Below are positions 1-7,372 of a DNA stretch of 22,150 nt, in pieces. This DNA comes from Actinomycetes bacterium (GTDB lineage: Bacteria; Actinomycetota; Actinomycetes; Propionibacteriales; Propionibacteriaceae). The position numbers were made by a program, and so were the translations under genes. A model generated the notes under the pieces. That model had not been told where the DNA came from, made no database searches, and saw nothing but the letters and a program-made list of their open reading frames with translations. The stretch lies in assembly GCA_023393755.1 (NCBI GenBank), contig JAEXCA010000182.1:1-22150 (forward strand). The letters run 5' to 3'. Numbering within the stretch: the stretch's first letter is position 1; each line of letters starts with the position of its first letter.

Positions 1-94
1 ACAGAACCGGGCAGGAGATATTGCACGTATGTTGCACGAGTCGGCACCCTCGCACACCTACCAGAGAGAAATACCTAGTCAGGAGCATATTAGC

Positions 95-179
95 TGGTAC
101 CGGAGAAGGGACTTGACCCCTCACGCCCGAAGGCACAGGAACCTAAATCCTGCGTGTCTGCCAATTCCACCACTCCGGC
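95..179 (-). tRNA. tRNA-Leu (anticodon UAG)
   Basis: Read on the minus strand this folds as a class II (long variable arm) leucine tRNA. The acceptor arm GCCGGAG pairs with CTCCGGT and ends in an encoded CCA (complement at 95-97). The anticodon stem is CAGGA/TCCTG around the seven-base loop TTTAGGT, giving anticodon UAG, which reads CUA and possibly other CUN codons. The T arm contains GGTCAAGTCCC. The first acceptor pair is a G-U wobble. A TAGACT -10-like hexamer lies just upstream (193-198). No terminator is visible on the 3' side (1-94). Confidence 0.95.
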
Positions 180-192
180 CCGCGACGTCGAG

Positions 193-337
193 AGTCTAGC
201 CGGGAACGGACGGGCCACGCGCCGGCCGGGCCCTGGCGACACGACCTCGGATCCGGGTTCGAGGCGGGGTCGAACCGGGGTCTGCCGGGGGTTCGCCACG
301 GTCCGGCGGCCGGGACGCCCGGCGTAGGGTTCCAGAC
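193..337. promoter_or_regulatory. Divergent tRNA-Leu / MFS promoter region
   Basis: The 158-bp gap carries a TAGACT -10-like box for the tRNA on the minus strand (193-198) and TAGGGT for the MFS gene on the plus strand (325-330). TAGGGT lies 7 bp before GTG at 338, so a leaderless mRNA is predicted. Between them is a perfect 7-bp inverted repeat, GGTTCGA (256-262) and TCGAACC (270-276), with a 7-bp centre. It could be an operator or a chance GC-rich hairpin. No -35 element is recognisable. Confidence 0.4.
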
Positions 338-1591
338 GTGACCTCGACCCCCTCCGCCGCCGAACTGCGGACGCCGGCCTTCCGCTGGCTGACGGTGGGC
401 TGGGTGCTGACCAACATCGCCGACTCCCTGCTGATGCTGCTGCTCGCGGTCTGGGTGAAGGATCTCACCGGCTCGAACGCCGCCGCCGGGATCACCTTCG
501 CGCTGTTCGGCGTCCCCGCCCTGGCCGCCCCGGTGCTCGGCCACGTCGCCGACCGGGTCTCCCGGCGCCGGATGATGATCGTGACCTACGTGATCGGTGC
601 CGCCACCCTGCTGCCGCTGTTCGCCGTCCGTGACGCCGGCCAGATCTGGCTGATCTACCTGGTCACCGTGGTCTACTCAGCGATCGGCTACTCCACCGCG
701 GCGGCCCAGTCGGGCATTCTGCGCGACCTGCTGCCGGACGACGCGCTCGGGCCGGCCAACGGCCGCTTCACCATGGTCGACCAGGCATTGCGGGTGATCA
801 TGCCGGTGCTCGGCGCAGCGGTCTACGCCGGCATCGGGATGACTCCGCTGATCGTCGCCGCCATGGTCGGCTTCCTCGGCGCGGCCGGCGCGCTGGCCAG
901 GGTGCGGCTGGTGGAGACCCCGCCCACCCCGGCCGATCAGCGGCAGGGCATTCTGACGGAGCTGGCGGCCGGCTTCCGGCACCTGGCCGACACTCCCCCG
1001 CTGGGCGCCCAGTCGATCACCCTCACCGTCGTCTTCGGGGCGCTCGGACTGCTGAACGCGATCGTCTTCGCCATCCTTGAGGCCTTCGGCATCCCGTCGG
1101 CCATGCTCGGCCCGGTACTGGTCGCCCAGGGCCTGGCCGGTGCCCTGGGCGGCGCGCTGGCGCCCCGGATCATGCGTCGGATCGGACGCCCGTCGACCAT
1201 CGCGATCGGGGTCGCGGCGCTGGTCGTCGGGCACCTGCCGCTGGCCGGCACCGTGCTCTGGCTGGCGTTGGCCGGCATCGCCCTGCTCGGCTTCGGGATC
1301 ACCCTGGCGATCGTCGCCTTCGTCACCGAGCGCCAGGTGCGCACCCCCGCCGTGCTGCAGGGACGGGTCGCCTCGGCCACCAACGTGCTGTTCAACCTGC
1401 CCTCGGTGGCGTTCACCGCGGTCGGTGCCGGCCTGCTGGGTATCGTCGACTACCGCGTCCTGGTGATCGGCAGCGCGGCCGCCGCTCTGGCCTGCCTGCC
1501 GCTGGTGCTCCGCAGCCATCGGCCGGAACCGGCGCCGGACGAGGGCTCGCCGGCCGGGCGGGCGAGCCCGCTGGAGGATCTCAGTCGCTAG
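338..1591 (+). CDS. MFS transporter, 12-TM exporter-like
   Basis: A 417-residue membrane protein with about 12 hydrophobic segments. The characteristic major facilitator loop between TM2 and TM3 is visible as GHVADRVSRRRMM near residues 69-81. The N-terminal layout resembles the enterobactin exporter/macrolide efflux (MFS_3-type) branch, so a proton-coupled exporter of small molecules in the cytoplasmic membrane is likely. The substrate cannot be named. GTG at 338 was chosen because TAGGGT at 325-330 fits a leaderless promoter and no Shine-Dalgarno sequence is present. The gene stands alone on this strand and its last 11 bp overlap the end of convergent dinB. The tail after the last helix is short and charged. 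Confidence 0.85.
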   Translation: MTSTPSAAELRTPAFRWLTVGWVLTNIADSLLMLLLAVWVKDLTGSNAAAGITFALFGVPALAAPVLGHVADRVSRRRMMIVTYVIGAATLLPLFAVRDAGQIWLIYLVTVVYSAIGYSTAAAQSGILRDLLPDDALGPANGRFTMVDQALRVIMPVLGAAVYAGIGMTPLIVAAMVGFLGAAGALARVRLVETPPTPADQRQGILTELAAGFRHLADTPPLGAQSITLTVVFGALGLLNAIVFAILEAFGIPSAMLGPVLVAQGLAGALGGALAPRIMRRIGRPSTIAIGVAALVVGHLPLAGTVLWLALAGIALLGFGITLAIVAFVTERQVRTPAVLQGRVASATNVLFNLPSVAFTAVGAGLLGIVDYRVLVIGSAAAALACLPLVLRSHRPEPAPDEGSPAGRASPLEDLSR

Positions 1592-2885
1592 CCTTCGGCC
1601 GCAGGGCTGGATCGTCCAGCGCGAAGTTGCGGACCGGGCCGGGCCCGGTCTCGGCGGTCTCGAACCTCACCGTGATCACGCCGTGCCCGCTGCCCCACAC
1701 CCAGCCGGGGCCGTACTCGTCGTGGACGATGTCGGCCCCGGGCAGCCAGCGCCGGTCGCGCCGGTCCGGCAGTTCCGGCGTGACCCGCTCTTCTACGTCC
1801 GTAGAGGAGTCGGCCAGGTCGAACAGCGCCTCCTGCGCCACCCCGACCAGGCCGGAGACGCCGACCCCCGCCAGCCGCGCGCCCGCGCTGGTGTCGACCC
1901 CGCCGAGCAGATCGCGGGCCACCTGGCGGATCACCTCCACCCGGTCGGTCGCGCCCAGCAGGGTGCGGGATCTGGTGACCGAGGAGAAGTCCGGCCAGCG
2001 CAGCTTGATGGTCACCGTGCGGGCGAACAACCCGTGCCGGACCAGCCGTTCGGCGACCTGGCCGGCCTGCTGGTCCAGGACGCCCGCCAGCCGGGCGGGG
2101 TCGGCGATGTCGACCGCGAAGGTGTCCTCCACCGAGATCGACTTGGTCTCCCGGTCCGGCTCCACCGCGCGTTCGTCCCGTCCCTGGGCGAGCTGGTACA
2201 GGCTCTCCCCGGCCGAGCGCCCCAGCACCCGGACGAGCTCGGCCTCGGAGAGCCGCTGCAGATCGCTGACCAGCTGGACGCCGAGCCGGGCCAGCCGCTC
2301 CATCGTGGCGGGACCCACCCCGGGGATCGCCCGCGCCGGCAACGGCGCGATGGTCGCCACCTCCTCCCCCGGTGGCACCAGGTGGACGCCGTCGGGCTTG
2401 GCCAGCTCGGTGGCCACCTTGGCGATGAACTTCGAGGTGCCCAACCCGACCGACGCGGTCAGCCCGCCGGTCCGCTCGCGGACCCGCGTCCGCAGCCCTT
2501 CGGCCAGCCCGATCGGGTCGTCGGCCGCCAGCGGACGGGCCGGACCGGTGGCCAGGTCGACGAAGGCCTCGTCCAGGCTCAGCGCCTCGACCGCCGGCGA
2601 GAGTTCGCGGAGCAGCTCCATGACGACGCCGCTGGCCTGCCGGTAGGCGTCGAACCGTCCGGCCAGGAAGGCGGCGTGGGGACAGCGCCGCCGGGCCTCG
2701 TGCATCGGCATCGCCGAGTGCACGCCGAACGTCCGCGCCTCGTAGGAGGCGGTGGAGACCACCCCGCGCTGGCCCAGCCCACCGACGATCACCGGCCTGC
2801 CGCGCAGCGACGGCTTGTCCCGCTGCTCGACGGCGGCGAAGAAGGCGTCCAGATCGAGATGCAGGACGCTGGCGGTGGTACGCAC
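1581..2885 (-). CDS. dinB: DNA polymerase IV (Y-family)
   Basis: Translesion DNA polymerase of the Y family, 434 residues. The first metal-binding aspartate lies in LHLDLDAFF (D11, with F15-F16 at the steric gate). The second acidic pair is in LSLDEAF (D105, E106). The helix-hairpin-helix thumb IPGVGPATMERLARLGV and a little-finger domain follow. A C-terminal extension of about 60 residues after PDRRDRRW is typical of actinobacterial DinB and longer than the E. coli enzyme (351 aa). GTG at 2885 directly abuts the TAG stop of folA, so translation is probably coupled. No beta-clamp motif was confirmed. The 3' end overlaps the MFS gene tail-to-tail. No LexA box is visible, so expression probably follows folA. 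Confidence 0.93.
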   Translation of the reverse strand: MRTTASVLHLDLDAFFAAVEQRDKPSLRGRPVIVGGLGQRGVVSTASYEARTFGVHSAMPMHEARRRCPHAAFLAGRFDAYRQASGVVMELLRELSPAVEALSLDEAFVDLATGPARPLAADDPIGLAEGLRTRVRERTGGLTASVGLGTSKFIAKVATELAKPDGVHLVPPGEEVATIAPLPARAIPGVGPATMERLARLGVQLVSDLQRLSEAELVRVLGRSAGESLYQLAQGRDERAVEPDRETKSISVEDTFAVDIADPARLAGVLDQQAGQVAERLVRHGLFARTVTIKLRWPDFSSVTRSRTLLGATDRVEVIRQVARDLLGGVDTSAGARLAGVGVSGLVGVAQEALFDLADSSTDVEERVTPELPDRRDRRWLPGADIVHDEYGPGWVWGSGHGVITVRFETAETGPGPVRNFALDDPALRPKASD

Positions 2886-3392
2886 CTAGTCGAGCAGGGG
2901 CGACTCGGCCCGCCGCAGGTAGTGGACGAAGGCGAAGCCGTCGCGCTGCTCGCGGGAGACCTCCTGCCATTCGGTCGGCTCCACCGGCGGGAAGAACACC
3001 GAGCCCTCCGCCTCGGCGTCCACCTCGGTCAGGTCGAGTTCGGTGAGCTCGGGCCAGGCCTGGACGTAGATGCTGCCGCCGCCGGCCACGTAGATCTCGT
3101 CGTCCAGCGAGCGGGCCAGCTCCAGCGCCTCGGCAAGAGTGGCGACCGCGTGGCCGGTCGCGCTGCCATCGGACGGCAGGCTGATGCTCGCCGGGCTGCT
3201 GGTCACCACGATGGTGGTGCGACCCGGCAGCCAGCGGCCGATCGCCTCGTGGGTGCGCCGCCCCAGGATCATCGGGTGCCCCATGGTCACCCGCTTGTAG
3301 CGCTCCCAGTCCTCGGCGATCTGGAAGGGCTGGCTGTGGCCGTCCCCGATCACGCCGTTCGAGCCCACGATCGCGATACCGATGATCCGCAT
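2886..3392 (-). CDS. folA: Dihydrofolate reductase
   Basis: Reduces dihydrofolate to tetrahydrofolate with NADPH, recycling the folate oxidised by ThyA (encoded 1.7 kb upstream on the same strand). It has 168 residues, a usual length. Visible motifs: IGIAIVGSNGVIGDG (N-terminal strand and Met20-type loop), the substrate acid in IAEDWERYKR (E27/D28), MILGRRTHEAIGRWLPGR (cofactor binding) and IYVAGGGSIY (GG motif of the NADPH site). The residue matching the usual Trp of the PW motif is Phe23, which is uncommon. ATG at 3392 is favoured because a TAGGCT -10 box ends 6 bp upstream, predicting a leaderless mRNA. dinB follows without a gap. Confidence 0.95.
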   Translation of the reverse strand: MRIIGIAIVGSNGVIGDGHSQPFQIAEDWERYKRVTMGHPMILGRRTHEAIGRWLPGRTTIVVTSSPASISLPSDGSATGHAVATLAEALELARSLDDEIYVAGGGSIYVQAWPELTELDLTEVDAEAEGSVFFPPVEPTEWQEVSREQRDGFAFVHYLRRAESPLLD

Positions 3393-3398
3393 CCCCAG

Positions 3399-3404
3399 AG
3401 CCTA
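3399..3404 (-). promoter_or_regulatory. folA -10 element (leaderless)
   Basis: TAGGCT on the minus strand lies exactly 6 bp before the folA ATG. Actinobacterial RNA polymerase initiates about 6-7 bp after the -10 box, so the mRNA is predicted to begin at or next to the start codon. No ribosome binding site is needed or seen. Confidence 0.55.
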
Positions 3405-3428
3405 CCGCCCGGTCGCGGACGGCCCCGT

Positions 3429-3626
3429 TCAGCGGCTGGTGTCGATCTTCAGCGGCCGGTAGAGCGGGCAGACCGCGGTCGCCGAGGTGATCCCCATCGT
3501 CACCGCGAGCACCAGCAGGACGATCCCGCCCACGCTGCCGAAACCGAGCAGTCCGGCGCCGATCACCAGCAGCACCGCCAGCACCGCGCGGGCGATCCGA
3601 TCGGTCCGGCCGACATTGCGTTTCAT
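3429..3626 (-). CDS. DUF2892 (YgaP-type transmembrane) protein
   Basis: A 65-residue membrane protein. It starts with MKRNVGRTDRIARAVLAVLL, the usual beginning of DUF2892 proteins. Two hydrophobic helices (about 13-32 and 35-50) and the conserved CPLYRPL segment at the C-terminal side (Cys near 53) follow. DUF2892 domains are commonly linked to rhodaneses and sulfur-transfer or persulfide genes; no rhodanese is fused here. AGGAGA lies 6 bp before ATG. The upstream membrane gene ends 12 bp away, so the two form an operon controlled by the palindrome at 4095-4110. Confidence 0.8.
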   Translation of the reverse strand: MKRNVGRTDRIARAVLAVLLVIGAGLLGFGSVGGIVLLVLAVTMGITSATAVCPLYRPLKIDTSR

Positions 3627-3638
3627 CGCGTCTCCTTC

Positions 3639-4085
3639 TCAGCAGGCGTTGAGGCTGATCGTGCGCCGCACCGCGCCGAACCCCAGCAGGGCCAGCGCGA
3701 CGGCGACGGTGAACGGTGTCGCACCCGATCCGAGCAGGACTCCGGCCGCCAGGATCACGGCGACGGGCATCACGAAGCAGGCCGAGACCGGCTCCCGCGG
3801 CAGGCCGCGCAACGGCAGGTACAGCGCCACCAGGAAGCCGGCCAGCAGACCGGCCACGACGAGGGCCGACTGCCAGCCGAGGCCGGTGGCCACCGGCCCG
3901 GACGCACCGCGGAAGACGCCGAACATCACCGCGGCCGCCGCCGCTGCCAGCAGGGAGTGGCGGCGGGTCCAGCCGGCCCGGACGGCGGCGAAGCCCCGCG
4001 GCACCGGCCTCAGCTCCGTGGTCGCGACCGGAATCCGGCCATCGGGGCCGAACAGCGGGCGCTCGTCGATCGGGTCTCCGGTCAT
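3639..4085 (-). CDS. Hypothetical four-helix membrane protein
   Basis: A 148-residue protein not assigned to a named family. A soluble N-terminal segment of about 40 residues (acidic then basic) precedes roughly four hydrophobic segments (about 44-60, 70-92, 105-118, 122-138). There is a cysteine in SACFVMP and a C-terminal cysteine as the last residue (LNAC). The two cysteines and the CsoR-type operator overlapping its promoter suggest a role tied to copper or reactive sulfur species (inference). The start ATG at 4085 is supported by a -10 box, TATTAT at 4092-4097, ending 6 bp upstream. It is the first gene of an operon with the DUF2892 gene. Confidence 0.65.
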   Translation of the reverse strand: MTGDPIDERPLFGPDGRIPVATTELRPVPRGFAAVRAGWTRRHSLLAAAAAAVMFGVFRGASGPVATGLGWQSALVVAGLLAGFLVALYLPLRGLPREPVSACFVMPVAVILAAGVLLGSGATPFTVAVALALLGFGAVRRTISLNAC

Positions 4086-4091
4086 GCCGGA

Positions 4092-4110
4092 ATAATACCC
4101 CCAGGGGTAT
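4092..4110 (-). promoter_or_regulatory. CsoR-family type operator overlapping a leaderless promoter
   Basis: Positions 4095-4110 read ATACCCCCAGGGGTAT, a perfect 7-bp inverted repeat (ATACCCC/GGGGTAT) around CA. A/T-flanked C-tract/G-tract palindromes of this kind are the operators of the CsoR/RcnR/CstR repressors (copper, nickel or persulfide sensing). The proximal arm overlaps the -10 hexamer TATTAT (4092-4097), which lies 6 bp before the ATG at 4085, so a bound repressor would block RNA polymerase. No CsoR-family gene is present in this window. Confidence 0.65.
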
Positions 4111-4136
4111 CGAATGTCACCCCGCGGGCGTCGTGA

Positions 4137-5018
4137 TCAGGCTTTGCCGAACACCCAGACCGCGTTGCTGTTCGGCCAGGGCTCCGGCTGCCAGTCGCCC
4201 TGCGGCGTCCGCGCCTCCAGGCGTCCGATCCGCTCGAACTGCTGCCGGTAGCCGGGCTGCAGGTAGGCGCGGGAGAACCGTGGTGACAACCCGGTGGCGC
4301 GGGTGATCGCGCGGGAGCAGCCGGCGTGGCTGCCGGCGACGGTGTAGAACTCCGAGCCCTCGCGGGGCAGCGACTCCCACCCCCAGCCGTAGGTGAACAG
4401 GAACTCGGCGAGTTCCCGGGCCGGGCCGACCAGCGCATCCCCGGTCCGCTCGGTGGCCGGCGGGCCGAGAAGCTCGGCGGCCGGCGTGCACCACTGGTCG
4501 AAGAACGCCAGCCCATCGGCCGGATCGTTCAGGCTGAGCCGCCAGACCGCGTCCGGCAGAGCCGGGCCGACCCCGTCCCGGACCACCAGTCGCCCGCCGG
4601 GCGCGAGCAGCTCCGCCGCCTGCCGCACCGCGTCCGTCCAGGCCGCCCAGCGGTCGCCGTAGGACCAGATCTCGTGCAGCGACGAGCAGAACACCACGTT
4701 GTCGAAGGATCCCGGCTGGTAGCGGGTGGCGAGCTCGCGGGCGTCGCCGAGGGAGACCAGGCCGGCCGACCTGGTCACCGCCGCGGCGGAGGCGTCGATG
4801 CCGGTGGCGTCCCAGCCGTGCTCGCGCATCACCCGGACCAGGGAGCCGTCGCCGGCGCCGACATCGAGCACCGAGCCGGGCACCAACTGGTCGAGCAGCG
4901 GCGCCTTCTCGCCGAGGCCGGCGCGCATCCGGGCGAAGTAGGTGTCGTGGTGCAGCCTGCCCAGGGCCGCGCTCGCACCCCCGGTCATGATGCTGGAATC
5001 GATGTCACTGGTTCGCAC
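4137..5018 (-). CDS. Class I SAM-dependent methyltransferase
   Basis: A 293-residue protein with a Rossmann methyltransferase fold. Motif I VLDVGAGDGSL is at about residues 50-60, the acidic end of strand 2 is in ATGIDAS (D75), and a motif II-like NVVFCSSLHEIW is followed by APGGRLVVRDG. The C-terminal third (about 170-293) resembles no domain I can name and may bind substrate. The acceptor is unknown. GTG at 5018 was chosen because TAGCAT (5025-5030) ends 6 bp upstream, predicting a leaderless mRNA. It is a single gene between thyA (94 bp upstream) and the membrane operon downstream. Confidence 0.85.
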   Translation of the reverse strand: MRTSDIDSSIMTGGASAALGRLHHDTYFARMRAGLGEKAPLLDQLVPGSVLDVGAGDGSLVRVMREHGWDATGIDASAAAVTRSAGLVSLGDARELATRYQPGSFDNVVFCSSLHEIWSYGDRWAAWTDAVRQAAELLAPGGRLVVRDGVGPALPDAVWRLSLNDPADGLAFFDQWCTPAAELLGPPATERTGDALVGPARELAEFLFTYGWGWESLPREGSEFYTVAGSHAGCSRAITRATGLSPRFSRAYLQPGYRQQFERIGRLEARTPQGDWQPEPWPNSNAVWVFGKA

Positions 5019-5024
5019 CCGGCG

Positions 5025-5030
5025 ATGCTA
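5025..5030 (-). promoter_or_regulatory. Methyltransferase -10 element (leaderless)
   Basis: TAGCAT on the minus strand is separated by 6 bp from GTG at 5018, the same geometry as at folA and rph. No Shine-Dalgarno sequence is present. Confidence 0.5.
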
Positions 5031-5112
5031 CCCCCGCGGGGCGGCACGGCCGGCGCCGCGGCTTGTCGCGCGTTGAGATCCCGGACCGGAAGCCTGTCAG
5101 CCGCGCTGCCGA

Positions 5113-5907
5113 TCACACCGCGATCGGCGCCTTGATGCCCGGATGCGGGTCGTAGTCGACCACCTCGATGTCGGCCAGCGTCCAGGCGTCGATCCGGGTC
5201 ACGTCCGGGTTCAGCACCAGCCGCGGCAGCGGCCGCGGTTCGCGGGAGAGCTGCAGCCGGGCCTGCTCCAAGTGGTTGCTGTACAGGTGCGCGTCGCCGA
5301 GGGTGTGGACGAAGTCGCCCACCTCCAGCCCGGCGGCCCGGGCGATCAGGTGGGTGAGCAGCGCGTAGGAGGCGATGTTGAACGGGACGCCGAGGAAGAT
5401 GTCGGCCGAGCGCTGGTAGAGCTGGCAGGAGAGCCGGCCGTCCGCCACGTAGAACTGGAAGAACGCGTGGCAGGGCGGCAGCGCCATCTGGTCGAGCTGG
5501 CCGACGTTCCAGGCCGAGACGATGTGGCGACGGGAATCGGGGTTGCTGCGCAGCGACTCGATGACGCCGGAGATCTGATCGATGTGGCGGCCGTCCGGGG
5601 TGGGCCAGGAGCGCCACTGGTAGCCGTAGATCGGGCCGAGCTCGCCGTTGGCATCGGCCCACTCGTCCCAGATCGTGATGTTGTTCTCGTGCAGCCAGCC
5701 GACATTGGTGTCGCCGCGCAGGAACCACAGCAGCTCGCCGAAGATCGAGCGGGTGTGCAGCCGCTTGGTGGTGAGCAGCGGGAAGCCTTCGGTGAGATCG
5801 AACCGCATCTGATGACCGAAGACGCTGCGGGTACCGGTCCCGGTGCGGTCCGACTTCTCGACGCCGTGGTCGAGGACGTGCTGCATCAGGTCCAGGTACT
5901 GCCTCAC
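5113..5907 (-). CDS. thyA: Thymidylate synthase
   Basis: Converts dUMP and methylene-tetrahydrofolate to dTMP and dihydrofolate. It is 264 residues, the same length as the E. coli enzyme, and the catalytic cysteine falls at 146 (MALPPCHAFFQFY), also as in E. coli. Other landmarks: RTGTGTRSVFG (phosphate-binding Arg21), LLTTKRLHTRSI, LWFLRGDTNV, the dUMP-phosphate arginines in NPDSRRHIV, and LYQRSADIFLGVPFNIASYA. GTG at 5907 overlaps the rdgB stop as GTGA and has GGAGGAG a few bases upstream. A longer in-frame extension exists but only reads through rdgB in another frame. It is the last gene of the rph-rdgB-thyA run. Confidence 0.97.
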   Translation of the reverse strand: MRQYLDLMQHVLDHGVEKSDRTGTGTRSVFGHQMRFDLTEGFPLLTTKRLHTRSIFGELLWFLRGDTNVGWLHENNITIWDEWADANGELGPIYGYQWRSWPTPDGRHIDQISGVIESLRSNPDSRRHIVSAWNVGQLDQMALPPCHAFFQFYVADGRLSCQLYQRSADIFLGVPFNIASYALLTHLIARAAGLEVGDFVHTLGDAHLYSNHLEQARLQLSREPRPLPRLVLNPDVTRIDAWTLADIEVVDYDPHPGIKAPIAV

Positions 5908-6515
5908 AGCTCCTCCTCCAGGACGGCCTTGAGCAGCGGCACCATCGCCCGGACGGCCTGGCCGCGGTGGCTGATCGCGTCCTTCTCCGCCGGGGTGAGT
6001 TCGGCATTGGTGCGGCGCTGCTGGTTGGCGACGAAGATCGGATCGTAGCCGAAGCCGTTGCTGCCGCGGGGCTCGAGCACCAGGCGTCCCAGCATCTCGC
6101 CGTGGACCACCCACTCCCGGCCGTCGGGTGCGACCATCGCCATCGCGCAGACGAACCGGGCGTTGCGCTGCTCGTCGTCGGTGCCGGCCAGTTGGCGCAG
6201 CAGCAGGTCGAGGTTGGCCTGGTCGGTGGCGTCCGGACCCGACCAGCGGGCCGAGCGGACGCCGGGCATGCCGTTCAGCAGGTCGACCGCCAGGCCGGAG
6301 TCGTCCGCCACCGCCAGGTGGCCGGTCTCCCGGGCCGCGGTGCGGGCCTTGAGCAGGGCGTTGCCCTCGAAGCTGTCCTCGGTCTCCTCCGGCTCGGGGT
6401 AAGGGACGCACTCGTCCAGCCCGATCACCCGGGCGTCCAGCCCCTCGTCGGCCAGGACCCGGCGGAGCTCGACCGCCTTCTTGGCGTTGTGCGTGGCGAC
6501 GACGACGGTTCTCAT
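5904..6515 (-). CDS. rdgB: Non-canonical purine NTP pyrophosphatase (Ham1/RdgB)
   Basis: Hydrolyses ITP, dITP and XTP to the monophosphates, cleaning the nucleotide pool. It has 203 residues. Visible motifs: VVVATHNAKKAVELRRVL at the N-terminus (S/T-HNxxK nucleotide-binding motif), EDSFEGNALLKAR, the metal/catalytic VADDSGLAVDLLNGMPGVRSARWSG, and the C-terminal ISHRGQAV. It follows rph, an order conserved in actinobacteria (rph-rdgB next to murI in Mycobacterium). It is separated from rph by a 58-bp repeat element and has no Shine-Dalgarno sequence. Its stop overlaps the thyA start by 4 bp. Confidence 0.95.
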   Translation of the reverse strand: MRTVVVATHNAKKAVELRRVLADEGLDARVIGLDECVPYPEPEETEDSFEGNALLKARTAARETGHLAVADDSGLAVDLLNGMPGVRSARWSGPDATDQANLDLLLRQLAGTDDEQRNARFVCAMAMVAPDGREWVVHGEMLGRLVLEPRGSNGFGYDPIFVANQQRRTNAELTPAEKDAISHRGQAVRAMVPLLKAVLEEEL

Positions 6516-6576
6516 GCCGGGGTCCCGGCCGAGTTGTTCGGGGAGCGCAGCGGAGGAGAACTAGGTGGGTTGGTCA
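6513..6576 (-). repeat. Stop-to-start intercistronic repeat, copy 1 (rph-rdgB)
   Basis: The minus-strand sequence from the TGA of rph to the ATG of rdgB matches, over nearly its whole length, the feoB-feoC gap at 9091-9158. Shared blocks include TGACCA, CTCCGCTGCG and CCGAACAAC. It ends with a GC hairpin (GCCGG/CCGGC) touching the ATG. It contains no Shine-Dalgarno sequence. Confidence 0.75.
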
Positions 6577-7296
6577 TGGCGCCAGAGCCTCCCGCTGCAG
6601 CCGGGCCAGGTCGGCGCAGCCGGCCAGCCCGAGATCGAGCAACTGATTGAGGACGTCGCGGTCGAAGGGTTCGCCCTCGGCGGTGCCCTGCACCTCGACG
6701 AACTTCCCCGAGCCGGTCGCGACGACATTGAGGTCGACCTCGGCGCCGGAATCCTCGACGTAGTCGAGATCGAGGACGGGCGTCCCGTTCACCACGCCCA
6801 CCGACACCGCGGCGACCGAGTCGAGCAGTGGCTCGCCCACCAGGGCGCCGCGCTGCCACAGCCAGCCGACCGCGTCCACCAGGGCGACGTAGGCGCCGGT
6901 GATCGAGGCGGTGCGGGTGCCGCCGTCCGCCTGCAGCACGTCGCAGTCCAGCACGATGGTGTTCTCGCCAAGCGCCTTGTAGTCGATGACGGCGCGGAGC
7001 GAGCGTCCGATCAGCCGGGAGATCTCATGAGTGCGTCCGCCGATCTTGCCGCGGACGGACTCGCGGTCGCTGCGGGTGTGGGTGGAGCGGGGCAGCATGG
7101 CGTACTCGCTGGTCACCCAGCCCAGGCCGGAGCCCTTCCGCCAGCGCGGCACGCCTTCGGTGACCGACGCCGCGACCAGCACCCGGGTGGCGCCGAACTC
7201 GACCAGGACGGAGCCCTCGGCATGGTCGAGCCAGCTGCGGGTGATCCGCACCTGACGCAACTGGTTGGGGGCGCGACCATCGTGGCGAGGGGGCAT
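6574..7296 (-). CDS. rph: Ribonuclease PH
   Basis: Phosphorolytic 3'-5' exoribonuclease that trims tRNA 3' ends; 240 residues, the normal size. Signature segments: MPPRHDGRAPNQLRQVRITR (typical N-terminus), SVLVEFGATRVLVAASV, GLGWVTSEYAMLPRSTHTR, SDRESVRGKIGGRTHEISRLIGRSLRA, IVLDCDVLQADGGTRTASITGA (phosphate site) and DLDYVEDSGAEVDLNVV. The start is fixed by the conserved N-terminus and a TAGGCT -10 box 6 bp before the ATG. rdgB lies downstream across a repeat element; murI is upstream across a 420-bp gap of repeats. Confidence 0.97.
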   Translation of the reverse strand: MPPRHDGRAPNQLRQVRITRSWLDHAEGSVLVEFGATRVLVAASVTEGVPRWRKGSGLGWVTSEYAMLPRSTHTRSDRESVRGKIGGRTHEISRLIGRSLRAVIDYKALGENTIVLDCDVLQADGGTRTASITGAYVALVDAVGWLWQRGALVGEPLLDSVAAVSVGVVNGTPVLDLDYVEDSGAEVDLNVVATGSGKFVEVQGTAEGEPFDRDVLNQLLDLGLAGCADLARLQREALAP

Positions 7297-7302
7297 ACCA
7301 CC

Positions 7303-7308
7303 AGCCTA
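7303..7308 (-). promoter_or_regulatory. rph -10 element (leaderless)
   Basis: TAGGCT on the minus strand is followed by 6 bp (GGTGGT) and the ATG of rph. The spacing predicts a leaderless transcript; GGTGGT could also act as a very weak ribosome site. Confidence 0.5.
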
Positions 7309-7372
7309 ACTGGCGGCCCGCCCCACCGGAGCACCCACGCCCGGATTGGACGCCCCAACCCTGCCCCCGCAA

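Noticed and set aside
1683..4136. 817-codon + strand open frame
   Set aside because: Antisense to dinB, folA and the membrane operon, which have clear motifs; low-complexity Arg/Gln/Gly/Asp-rich translation typical of GC-rich shadow frames.
5908..6411. N-terminal extension of ThyA
   Set aside because: The region encodes RdgB in another frame; ThyA from GTG 5907 has the exact family length and a ribosome site.
7300..7312. Iron box at the rph promoter (GTTAGGCTGG)
   Set aside because: Only a half-site-like match; TAGGCT is better explained as the -10 element.
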